Origin: Nitrospirota bacterium
GTDB taxonomy: Bacteria; Nitrospirota; UBA9217
Assembly: GCA_021788515.1 (NCBI GenBank)
Contig: JAJYKN010000149.1
Span: 1 to 5,204, forward strand
Reading direction: 5' to 3'
DNA: 5,204 bases
In this document: positions 1-4,844 of the stretch, piece after piece
Layout of the letters: every line of letters begins with the position of its first letter
Numbering within the stretch: the stretch's first letter is position 1
Made by a program: the position numbers and the translations under genes
The notes under the pieces: model-generated
Seen by the model: the letters and a program-made list of their open reading frames with translations, nothing else
Database searches by the model: none
Told to the model about the DNA's origin: nothing

Positions 1-205
1 ATGTAGGAACGATAGCTGTATGACATAGTGGGCACAAGACGCGCGGCATTCCTCGTCGAGCGGCAAGACGCAGCTCAAGTCGCAGCTCGCTAATAACCCT
101 GGGGTTGTTCTGCAAATAACGGCCAGAGGGAACTATTTCATTGCTCTCAACATCGAGAACTTCTTCTATCTGAGGATCATCTACAATCGCAAGAGGCTGC
201 TTCAT
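1..205 (-). CDS. Partial cargo gene behind the integrase; unknown protein with a CPLCH zinc-finger-like motif (C-terminus beyond window)
   Basis: Reading the minus strand from the ATG at 205-203 gives 68 codons with no stop up to the window edge, beginning MKQPLAIVDDPQIEEVLDVE. An AAGG Shine-Dalgarno-like element lies 6 bases before the ATG. The first ~35 residues are acidic, a basic helix-like stretch follows (SELRLELRLAARRG, about 39-52), then VLCPLCHTAIV with C58, C61 and H62. This looks like the first half of a zinc ribbon or zinc finger, with any second ligand pair outside the window. The arrangement of a short N-terminus, an Arg/Leu helix and then a CPxC knuckle recalls CoiA-like/DUF6035-type proteins, but this is a weak memory-based resemblance and no function is assigned. 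It follows the integrase stop by 15 bases on the same strand, so it probably shares the integrase transcript and is island cargo. The open frame and SD are seen directly; expression is inferred. Confidence 0.6.
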   Translation of the reverse strand, partial: MKQPLAIVDDPQIEEVLDVESNEIVPSGRYLQNNPRVISELRLELRLAARRGMPRVLCPLCHTAIVPT

Positions 206-220
206 GTTGCGCCTTAATAT

Positions 221-1456
221 TCATCCTGCCTTTTTCGTGAACGGCAACACCTTCGCCCCTGTCTTGAGACCGTCCAGATAATCGCCCCACTGCTGCATCA
301 TCTTCTTCCGCTCTTCGAGGTGCGCGGTCCTGTTATATGCCCTGCCGTTCGGATCGCGCACGGTATGCGCGAGCTGGTGCTCGATGTACTCAACCCGGAC
401 GTGGAGGATTTCGTCAAGGATTGTGCGCGCCATTGCCCGGAAACCGTGGCCGGTCATTTCGTCCTTGGTGTATCCCATGCGGCGCAGCGCGGCAAGAATG
501 GCGTTGTTGCTCATCGCCCGCAATGTCGAACGGTGGCTCGGAAATACGTACCGCCCGCTGCCGGTCAGAGGCTTCAACGATTTCAGGATTTCTTTGGCCT
601 GGCGCGACAGCGGTACGATATGAGGCTGTTTCATCTTCATCTTGGGACCGGGGATTGCCCAGACGCCTGCGTCGAGATCCATTTCAGACCATTCGGCATG
701 ACGCAGTTCTCCTGGACGCACAAAGAACAACGCGCCAAGCTGCAACGCGCATTTCACAATGAACGAACCGTTATAGCCGTCGATGGCGCGGAGAAGAGCC
801 GCTGCTTCTTTCGGCTCCGTTACCGCCGCGAGGTGAGTCTGTCTTTTCGGGGGCAGCGCCCCTTTCAGGTCTGCTGAGGGATCGCGCTCGGCCCTGCCGG
901 TAGCGATCGCGTAGCGGAAGACTTGTCCGGCGAGAATCTTGATTCGGTGCGCCGTGTCAAGCGTGCCCCTCGACTCCACACGCCGCAGAACGCTTAAAAG
1001 TTCAGGCGCCCTCACTTCACCAATGGGCCGGGTTCCCAGCCAGGGGAACACCTCCCGCTCAAGACGCTTCATTAATGTAGCAGCATGGCCAGGGGTCCAC
1101 CGGTCGTAGAACTTCTCGTGCCATTCCCGCGCAACGACCTCGAAGCTGTTTTCCGTGGCCGCGATGCCCGCCGCCTTCTGCGCCTTGCGGACTTCGCCGG
1201 GGTCGCTGCCGTTCGCAACGAGCGTCCTCGCTTCTTCGCGCTTCCTTCTCGCTGCGGCAATGGAAATTTCAGGATAGGAGCCGAAGGACAATAACTTTGG
1301 CTTATTAGCGAAGCGATATTTGAAGCGCCAGAGCTTGCCTCCCGTCGGCGTCACAAGGAGAAACAATCCGCCACCGTCAAAAAGAGTGACCTGCTTCTGC
1401 TGCGGTTTTGCTTTCTTGATTTTCGGATCAGACAGGGGAACAATACGCTTCGGCAT
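221..1456 (-). CDS. P4-type tyrosine recombinase/integrase (DUF4102 N-terminal domain)
   Basis: A complete 411-residue site-specific recombinase that would integrate and excise the island at the neighbouring tRNA gene. Residues 1-95 match the DUF4102-like arm-binding domain (LFDGGGLFLLVTPTGGKLWRF, then KLLSFGSYPEISIAAAR). Residues ~103-195 form the SAM-like core-binding domain (SFEVVAREW, then the VFRYAIATGRAERDP segment). The catalytic domain follows with R247 (FVRPGELR), a lysine at 274 or 276 (MKMKQPHIVPLS), H337 and R340 (HGFR), H364 (EHQLAH) and nucleophile Y374 (GRAYNR). All catalytic positions are present, so the enzyme looks intact, and its length is typical of the family. The start is ATG 1456: AAGGAG lies 8 bases upstream and the family N-terminus begins there. 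The longer frame from GTG 1528 merely translates the GTATAC repeats. The gene lies at the 3' side of tRNA-Ala in the same orientation, the usual tRNA-island layout. Confidence 0.95.
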   Translation of the reverse strand: MPKRIVPLSDPKIKKAKPQQKQVTLFDGGGLFLLVTPTGGKLWRFKYRFANKPKLLSFGSYPEISIAAARRKREEARTLVANGSDPGEVRKAQKAAGIAATENSFEVVAREWHEKFYDRWTPGHAATLMKRLEREVFPWLGTRPIGEVRAPELLSVLRRVESRGTLDTAHRIKILAGQVFRYAIATGRAERDPSADLKGALPPKRQTHLAAVTEPKEAAALLRAIDGYNGSFIVKCALQLGALFFVRPGELRHAEWSEMDLDAGVWAIPGPKMKMKQPHIVPLSRQAKEILKSLKPLTGSGRYVFPSHRSTLRAMSNNAILAALRRMGYTKDEMTGHGFRAMARTILDEILHVRVEYIEHQLAHTVRDPNGRAYNRTAHLEERKKMMQQWGDYLDGLKTGAKVLPFTKKAG

Positions 1457-1464
1457 AGGCTCCT

Positions 1465-1470
1465 CTCCTT
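1465..1470 (-). promoter_or_regulatory. Shine-Dalgarno of the integrase
   Basis: AAGGAG on the minus strand, with 8 bases to ATG 1456. It decides the start against the GTG at 1528, whose extra 24 codons run through the repeat array. Confidence 0.75.
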
Positions 1471-1525
1471 TTGGGTATACGCACTTTGTTTTGGGTATAC
1501 GCGACTCGAAATCGTATACCCATAA
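1469..1525. repeat. Three phased GGGTATACG sites (two direct, one inverted) before the integrase
   Basis: TTTTGGGTATACGC occurs identically at 1469-1482 and 1489-1502, and an inverted copy (CGTATACCCATAA, 12 of 13 matching) lies at 1513-1525. The palindromic GTATAC cores begin at 1475, 1495 and 1514, so they are 20 and 19 bp apart, about two helical turns, placing all three on one face of the DNA. They fill the space between the putative integrase promoter and its Shine-Dalgarno, about 110-165 bp from the tRNA 3' end. Candidate roles are arm-type sites for the DUF4102 domain of the integrase, operators for autoregulation, or both. Repeats and phasing are seen directly; the binding role is inferred from the general organisation of tyrosine-integrase att regions. 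Confidence 0.75.
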
Positions 1526-1537
1526 CACCTGGATTTA

Positions 1538-1566
1538 TGCATATCACATCGGACGAGGAAAGGCAA
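1538..1566 (-). promoter_or_regulatory. Candidate integrase promoter
   Basis: On the minus strand TTGCCT (1566-1561) is followed after 17 bases by TATGCA (1543-1538), preceded by TG in extended -10 fashion (TGATATGCA). Matches to the sigma70 consensus are partial: 4 of 6 at -35 and weak at -10. Transcription would begin just ahead of the GTATAC sites, so a protein bound there could block it. The placement between the tRNA terminator and the integrase supports it, but the motif alone is weak. Confidence 0.3.
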
Positions 1567-1576
1567 GCAGAATGCG

Positions 1577-1603
1577 AAAAGCCGCTCTTTTCAAGCGGCT
1601 TTT
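1577..1603 (-). terminator. Hairpin terminator downstream of tRNA-Ala (bidirectional in form)
   Basis: A perfect 10-bp stem, AAAAGCCGCT (1577-1586) against AGCGGCTTTT (1594-1603), with a 7-base loop. Flanking A and T runs make it terminator-like on both strands. On the minus strand it ends in TTTT 32 bases after the tRNA 3' CCA, so it most likely ends the tRNA transcript and insulates the integrase from the tRNA promoter. It lies on the island side of the presumed attachment site. Confidence 0.75.
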
Positions 1604-1634
1604 GCACGTTGTGAAGTGTTGTTGGATGTAAAAT

Positions 1635-1660
1635 TGGTGGACGAGAAGGGGATCGAACCC
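1635..1660. other. Presumed island attachment site within the tRNA-Ala 3' end
   Basis: P4-type integrases commonly recombine within the T-arm/acceptor 3' portion of a tRNA, which the element's own att copy then restores. The integrase here lies at exactly that side. The partner direct repeat is not in the window, so the exact limits cannot be read; the interval given is the T loop to CCA segment. The call is inferred from layout, not from a visible repeat pair. Confidence 0.5.
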
Positions 1661-1710
1661 TCGGCCCCCGCATTGCGAACGCGGTGCTCTCCCAGCTGAG
1701 CTACTCGCCC
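1635..1710 (-). tRNA. tRNA-Ala, anticodon CGC
   Basis: The minus strand folds into a complete 76-base cloverleaf with encoded CCA. The acceptor stem GGGCGAG pairs with CTCGTCC and the D stem GCTC with GAGC. The anticodon stem CCGCG pairs with TGCGG around the loop TTCGCAA, giving anticodon CGC, which reads GCG alanine codons. The variable loop is GGGCC, and the T arm GAGGG-TTCGATC-CCCTT follows. The acceptor contains G3:U70, the main identity element of alanyl-tRNA synthetase, which confirms the assignment independently of the anticodon. Discriminator A73 is present. The gene is intact although an integrase lies next to its 3' end, as expected when an inserting element restores the tRNA 3' part. 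Confidence 0.97.
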
Positions 1711-1715
1711 ACGTC

Positions 1716-1743
1716 TTGAAAACGGCGTGGAAGCGGCTATAAT
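1716..1743 (+). promoter_or_regulatory. Consensus-like rightward promoter next to the tRNA 5' end
   Basis: TTGAAA (1716-1721) and a perfect TATAAT (1738-1743) are separated by 16 bases. It points away from the tRNA, towards the small ORF at 1945, and would give a ~200-base leader without a convincing ORF. It overlaps the opposite tRNA promoter, and its AT-rich -10 may simply mirror that one. Confidence 0.35.
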
Positions 1744-1769
1744 TTAATCCATCGGCTGAAAGAAATCAA
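1741..1769 (-). promoter_or_regulatory. Candidate promoter of tRNA-Ala
   Basis: On the minus strand TTGATT (1769-1764) is followed after 17 bases by TAAATT (1746-1741). Transcription would start about 25 bases before the tRNA 5' end, behind a GC-rich discriminator (GCCGC), as is common for stable-RNA promoters. Each hexamer matches the sigma70 consensus at 4 of 6 positions. Confidence 0.45.
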
Positions 1770-1870
1770 GGGAAAAATCGTGCAACCGGAGCCGGAAGTC
1801 TGAAAAAACCGCATTTTCTCACGGTTCCCGTCTCTGTGCTCCTTAAGTTCAATACAGCATGCGGCAGTTA

Positions 1871-1899
1871 TTGACAAATCAGTCCATCTCCGCTATAGT
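1871..1899 (+). promoter_or_regulatory. Strong sigma70 promoter for the small ORF and lipoprotein unit
   Basis: TTGACA (1871-1876), a 17-base spacer, then TATAGT (1894-1899): 6 of 6 and 5 of 6 matches at optimal spacing. Transcription should begin near 1906, leaving a leader of about 40 bases before the AAAGGAG Shine-Dalgarno. Confidence 0.85.
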
Positions 1900-1928
1900 G
1901 TGCAGGCTTTAAGAAACAGATTATCGTG

Positions 1929-1935
1929 AAAGGAG
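1929..1935 (+). promoter_or_regulatory. Shine-Dalgarno of the 36-codon ORF
   Basis: AAAGGAG with 9 bases to ATG 1945. This ideal spacing selects that ATG over the out-of-frame GTG at 1949, which would open a false extension of the lipoprotein frame. Confidence 0.85.
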
Positions 1936-1944
1936 AACCATTCC

Positions 1945-2055
1945 ATGCGTGAAAGACAAAAAGAACTCCGCCGGAGGCGTAAACGCAAAGAAGAGACCCT
2001 TCGGTCCAAGAGCCAGGCGGCCAAAGCCGAAGCCGCGGCGAAAAAGGGAAAATAA
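1945..2055 (+). CDS. Small, highly basic 36-residue protein of unknown function
   Basis: ATG 1945 to TAA 2055 encodes 36 residues beginning MRERQKELRRRRKRKEETLR and ending AKAEAAAKKGK. More than a third of the residues are Arg or Lys, with an alanine-rich C-terminal end. It has no Cys, no membrane segment and no signal peptide, and probably forms one long charged helix, suggesting nucleic-acid or ribosome contact. It has a near-perfect promoter 46 bases upstream, a textbook Shine-Dalgarno at 9 bases, and a stop 4 bases before the next ATG. It is therefore the first gene of a two-gene unit and may couple translation of the lipoprotein. Similar very short Arg/Lys-rich ORFs are recalled from other bacterial genomes, but no named family is claimed. 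It overlaps the spurious 5' extension of the next frame (from GTG 1949), which could hide it in automatic annotation. Confidence 0.75.
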   Translation: MRERQKELRRRRKRKEETLRSKSQAAKAEAAAKKGK

Positions 2056-2059
2056 CCCG

Positions 2060-3988
2060 ATGTCTCTCCGGCGTATCCGATCCATTCTCTCGATCTTCCT
2101 GCTCGCGCTTCTCGGTTCCAGCATAGTGGTCCCCTACGGTTGCGCGCCGAAACTTCCGCCCGAACCGATTTGGGAAAAGGACGCGCGCGCGCTTCTTGAT
2201 CAGGCCGACAGCTTGTACGCAAAAAAGCAGTACGATCAGGCGTTAAAGACCGTGGATACGTTTATGTACAGGTATCCCACGAGCCGGAACAGGGACCGGG
2301 GGCTGTACCTCATGGGCGAGGTGCATCTTACGCTCCGCGAGTACGACAAAGCTCTTGCCAATTATCAGGAGCTTATTCAGGAGTTTCCCGCATCATCATA
2401 CATATTGTCCGCCCGGTATAAACTCGGCCAGTGCTACTTCGAACTTAAGGAGTTCGATCTGGCCATTGCCAATCTTGCTGACCGAAGCAGGGTCACCGAC
2501 CCCGTGCAACTCACGCGCACCGCAGAGATGCTTTCCGCATCTTACCTGGCGAAAAAGAACTATCCAGCCGCAATCAAGGCGCTCACCTATCTCGCCGCGA
2601 CAAGCCGGAACGAGCAACACAAGGCCGGATACCGGTCACATATCCGGGAAATCGTTGAAAAAAATTTGACGGAAGACGAGCCCAGGGCGCTCGCGGCTGA
2701 AGCGGCCTATCCCGCCGATATCGCCCAATTGCGGCTCGCGAGTCTCTTGATCGAGGAGCGGAAGTATCGCGATGCCATCAAGGTCAGCACGGATTTTCTC
2801 GGCAAGTACCCCACCCATCCGGAGAAGACCCGTGCCGAAATGCTCTTAAACGAGGCCACGACCAAGCTTTCCGCGCCGCGGTACACGCTGGGAGTGCTCA
2901 TACCGCAGTCCGGCCAGCTTGCCTTTTTCGGAGACCGGGTGCTGAAGGGCATCCAGCTGGCGGTGCATAATTACAACCTCCAGGACCCGGACAACCGCGT
3001 CGAGCTCTTGGTCAAGGACACCGAGGGCTCTCCGGAAAAAGCCGTTGCCGCGCTCGATGAACTCGCATCCAAGGGCGTCGTGGCGGCTATCGGCCCCCTG
3101 TTGACCAAGGAAACGGAAGCCATCGTCCCCGAGCTGGAAAAACTCAAAATCCCGGTGATCACTCCCGCAGCTTCCGGAGAAGGGATCGGCAAGCTCAGTC
3201 CCTGGTTGTTCAGGAACGCGCTCACCAATGACGGCCAGGCCGCTGCTGCGGCGCAATACGCGCTCGGGCAGAATTTGAAGAAATTCGTGATTCTTTATCC
3301 CGATGATGCCTACGGAAAGGACCTGGCGTGGCTCTTTGCCAAGGACCTGGAGCAAAAGGCCGAAATTCTGGCAACGGTCTCCTATCCGTCGGATGCGAAG
3401 GACTTCGGCCCGTCTATTCGGAAAGTAATGGAAATCGACCTTCGCTCCCGGAAAATTCCGATTCCCGATGATGATGCGGAACGGAAAAAGCTGTTTGAGG
3501 ACTATACGCCGAGTTTCGACGCGCTCTACCTTCCCGGCTATGCCGAGCAGGTCGGCCTGCTGATTCCCCAGCTCGCTTTTTATAACATCACCGGCGTGGC
3601 CCTGATCGGTTCGAACAACTGGCACTCCCCGGACCTGCTCGATCGCGCTCAGCGTTATGCCAACGGCGCGGTGTTCGTCGACGGGTTTTTCCCGGAGAGC
3701 GACGATCCAACGATCAAGCCCATCTGGGACGCCTATCGATCAGCGTACAACGAAGAGCCGGATATTCTTGCAGCCCAGGCCTATGATGCCGCGGCAATGG
3801 TTTTCTCGCTCCTTAAGGAGCACAAGGACACGCCCCTGGCAGTCAGGGACGGATTGCTGGCTCTCAAGGATTATCACGGCGTTTCCGGCGACATCACCTT
3901 TCCCGGCAATGGAGAGGCGCAGAAGAAGCTCTTCCTGATCAAGGTCCAGGACGGGAAATTCGTTTCCGCCGGCAGCGTAAAAGAATGA
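2060..3988 (+). CDS. TPR plus periplasmic-binding-fold lipoprotein, LpoA/penicillin-binding protein activator-like
   Basis: A 642-residue protein probably exported to the envelope. Residues 1-27 are a signal sequence (SLRRIR, then the hydrophobic ILSIFLLALLGSSIVV) ending at C28 in the context VPYGC. Gly at -1 fits a lipobox, but Tyr at -2 and especially Pro at -3 are atypical. Residues ~40-270 are TPR-like helical repeats of the tol-pal/YfiO style (LYAKKQYDQALKTVDTFMYRYP; LREYDKALANYQELIQEFP; ELKEFDLAI; ERKYRDAIKVSTDFLGKYP). Residues 275-640 form a type I periplasmic-binding (Leu/Ile/Val-binding, Peripla_BP_6) domain: LGVLIPQSGQLAFFGDRVLKG, AAIGPLLTKETEAIVP, IPVITPAAS, VILYPDDAYGK and the terminal GVSGDITFPGNGEA. 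E. coli LpoA, activator of PBP1A, has the same domain order, so a peptidoglycan-synthesis role is plausible but inferred; a solute sensor is the alternative. ATG 2060 is preferred: AAGGGA lies 10 bases upstream and the signal peptide begins there. Confidence 0.85.
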   Translation: MSLRRIRSILSIFLLALLGSSIVVPYGCAPKLPPEPIWEKDARALLDQADSLYAKKQYDQALKTVDTFMYRYPTSRNRDRGLYLMGEVHLTLREYDKALANYQELIQEFPASSYILSARYKLGQCYFELKEFDLAIANLADRSRVTDPVQLTRTAEMLSASYLAKKNYPAAIKALTYLAATSRNEQHKAGYRSHIREIVEKNLTEDEPRALAAEAAYPADIAQLRLASLLIEERKYRDAIKVSTDFLGKYPTHPEKTRAEMLLNEATTKLSAPRYTLGVLIPQSGQLAFFGDRVLKGIQLAVHNYNLQDPDNRVELLVKDTEGSPEKAVAALDELASKGVVAAIGPLLTKETEAIVPELEKLKIPVITPAASGEGIGKLSPWLFRNALTNDGQAAAAAQYALGQNLKKFVILYPDDAYGKDLAWLFAKDLEQKAEILATVSYPSDAKDFGPSIRKVMEIDLRSRKIPIPDDDAERKKLFEDYTPSFDALYLPGYAEQVGLLIPQLAFYNITGVALIGSNNWHSPDLLDRAQRYANGAVFVDGFFPESDDPTIKPIWDAYRSAYNEEPDILAAQAYDAAAMVFSLLKEHKDTPLAVRDGLLALKDYHGVSGDITFPGNGEAQKKLFLIKVQDGKFVSAGSVKE

Positions 3989-4004
3989 CCTTCCCTGTTT
4001 TTTC

Positions 4005-4034
4005 TTGACAAGGCCCGGCATTTTCTTTTAGTAT
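4005..4034 (+). promoter_or_regulatory. Promoter of the M50 protease gene
   Basis: TTGACA (4005-4010), 18 bases, then TAGTAT (4029-4034, 4 of 6). It lies 16 bases after the lipoprotein stop and 38 bases before ATG 4073, so the protease and probably trpS can be transcribed independently. No hairpin terminator was seen between the lipoprotein stop and this promoter. Confidence 0.65.
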
Positions 4035-4072
4035 CAATTTTCGTTTCAGCATCGACTACACGGGGAAACATC

Positions 4073-4750
4073 ATGGACGAACTCAATACCATACAAAAGA
4101 TCGTGGTCATGGCCCCGCCGCTTATCTTCGCCATCGTGCTGCACGAAGTTGCCCACGGCTGGATCGCGAACAAACTCGGCGACCATACGGCGCGGGACAT
4201 GGGCAGGCTGACGCTGAACCCCATCCCGCACATCGACCTCTTCGGCACCATTATCATGCCGCTTCTCCTCTTTTTCCTTACGAGCGGCAGGATGGTGTTC
4301 GGCTACGCCAAACCGGTCCCGATCAATCCCTATAATTTCAAGGACCCGAAAAAGGGCATGGCGCTCTCGTCCCTGGCCGGCCCCGGCGTCAACATCATCA
4401 TGGCAATTTGCTTCTCATTCCTGCTGCGGGTCGTCATGCCCGCGCTGGAAGGCTCGTTGCCGAAGCAGTCCTGGGACTTGTTCAGCATGCCTCTTGCCCT
4501 CATGTTCGGCTACGGCGTTGTCATCAACGTCGTTCTTGCCGTGTTGAACATGATTCCTATTCCGCCGCTCGATGGAAGCCGGGTCGTGTACTGGCTCCTT
4601 CCGAACCGGCAAGCGGCCCTGTACTACCGCCTGGAACCCTACGGTATGCTCATCCTCATGCTTCTCATCGGGTTTGGCGTGCTCGGAAGGATCATGACGC
4701 CGATTATCCGCCCGCTCCTTACGCTGCTTCTGGGTGGGGATATAATGTAA
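4073..4750 (+). CDS. Site-2 protease family zinc metalloprotease (peptidase M50)
   Basis: A 225-residue integral membrane protein of the short S2P/M50 type, without a PDZ domain. The zinc motif HEVAH (H24, E25, H28) lies in the first hydrophobic segment (about 11-32). The third ligand is D167 in NMIPIPPLDGSR. Also typical are TLNPIPHIDLFGTIIMP (47-63), GYAKPVPINPYNF (77-89) and SLAGPGVNI (100-108). Hydrophobic stretches near 11-25, 56-70, 100-123, 137-163 and 189-206 suggest five or so membrane segments. Family members cut membrane-embedded substrates; the substrate here is unknown. All catalytic residues are present and the length is normal for this clade. GGGGA lies 6 bases before the ATG, a modest ribosome site. 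The M50-trpS order recurs in Geobacter-like genomes as I recall them, so it looks like a core locus. Confidence 0.95.
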   Translation: MDELNTIQKIVVMAPPLIFAIVLHEVAHGWIANKLGDHTARDMGRLTLNPIPHIDLFGTIIMPLLLFFLTSGRMVFGYAKPVPINPYNFKDPKKGMALSSLAGPGVNIIMAICFSFLLRVVMPALEGSLPKQSWDLFSMPLALMFGYGVVINVVLAVLNMIPIPPLDGSRVVYWLLPNRQAALYYRLEPYGMLILMLLIGFGVLGRIMTPIIRPLLTLLLGGDIM

Positions 4751-4774
4751 AGCAGGAGACGGAAGACAGAGGCC

Positions 4775-4829
4775 AGAAGTCAGAAGAGAGACTCAATTGC
4801 TTTAATCTGTCGTCTGTCATCTGACTTCT
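4775..4829. repeat. Imperfect inverted repeat of the GAAGTCAGAAG type between M50 and trpS
   Basis: AGAAGTCAGAAGAGAGAC (4775-4792) pairs with GTCTGTCATCTGACTTCT (4812-4829): 16 of 18 pairs, mismatched only at the 11th and 14th positions, with a 19-base AT-rich loop. The left arm continues a purine-rich run from about 4755 (GGAGACGGAAGACAGAGGCC). No T run follows on the plus strand, so it is not an ordinary terminator. The wording is that of dispersed GAAGTCAGAAG intergenic repeats seen in many environmental bacteria. It ends 4 bases before the trpS Shine-Dalgarno, so folding in the transcript could affect trpS. Confidence 0.7.
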
Positions 4830-4844
4830 AAAAAAGGACTTTTT

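Noticed and set aside
320..877. 185-codon plus-strand open frame opposite the integrase (and smaller ones at 337-762, 384-623, 1085-1294)
   Set aside because: They are antisense to an integrase with intact catalytic motifs, have no recognisable domain, and are low-complexity Arg/Pro-rich translations.
1457..1528. N-terminal extension of the integrase to a GTG at 1528
   Set aside because: The extra 24 codons translate the GTATAC repeat array and lie upstream of the good Shine-Dalgarno at 1465-1470; the family N-terminus begins at ATG 1456.
1..1634. Second copy of the tRNA 3' end (opposite att site) or CRISPR-like array
   Set aside because: No repeat of the T-arm/CCA segment and no regularly spaced array was seen; the far island boundary must lie outside the window.
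1807..1826. AACCG/CGGTT hairpin followed by T run on the minus strand
   Set aside because: The stem is only 5 bp with a 10-base loop, and no leftward gene exists upstream for it to terminate.
1949..2059. Extension of the lipoprotein to a GTG at 1949
   Set aside because: It would add 37 basic residues in front of a clear signal peptide and duplicate the region better read as the 36-codon ORF with optimal ribosome site.
2846..3625. 259-codon minus-strand open frame opposite the lipoprotein
   Set aside because: It is an antisense shadow of a gene with recognised domains; no promoter, ribosome site or family resemblance was found.
3954..3967. GGAAA-TTCG-TTTCC hairpin near the lipoprotein 3' end
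   Set aside because: A 5-bp stem inside coding sequence without a following T run; probably chance.
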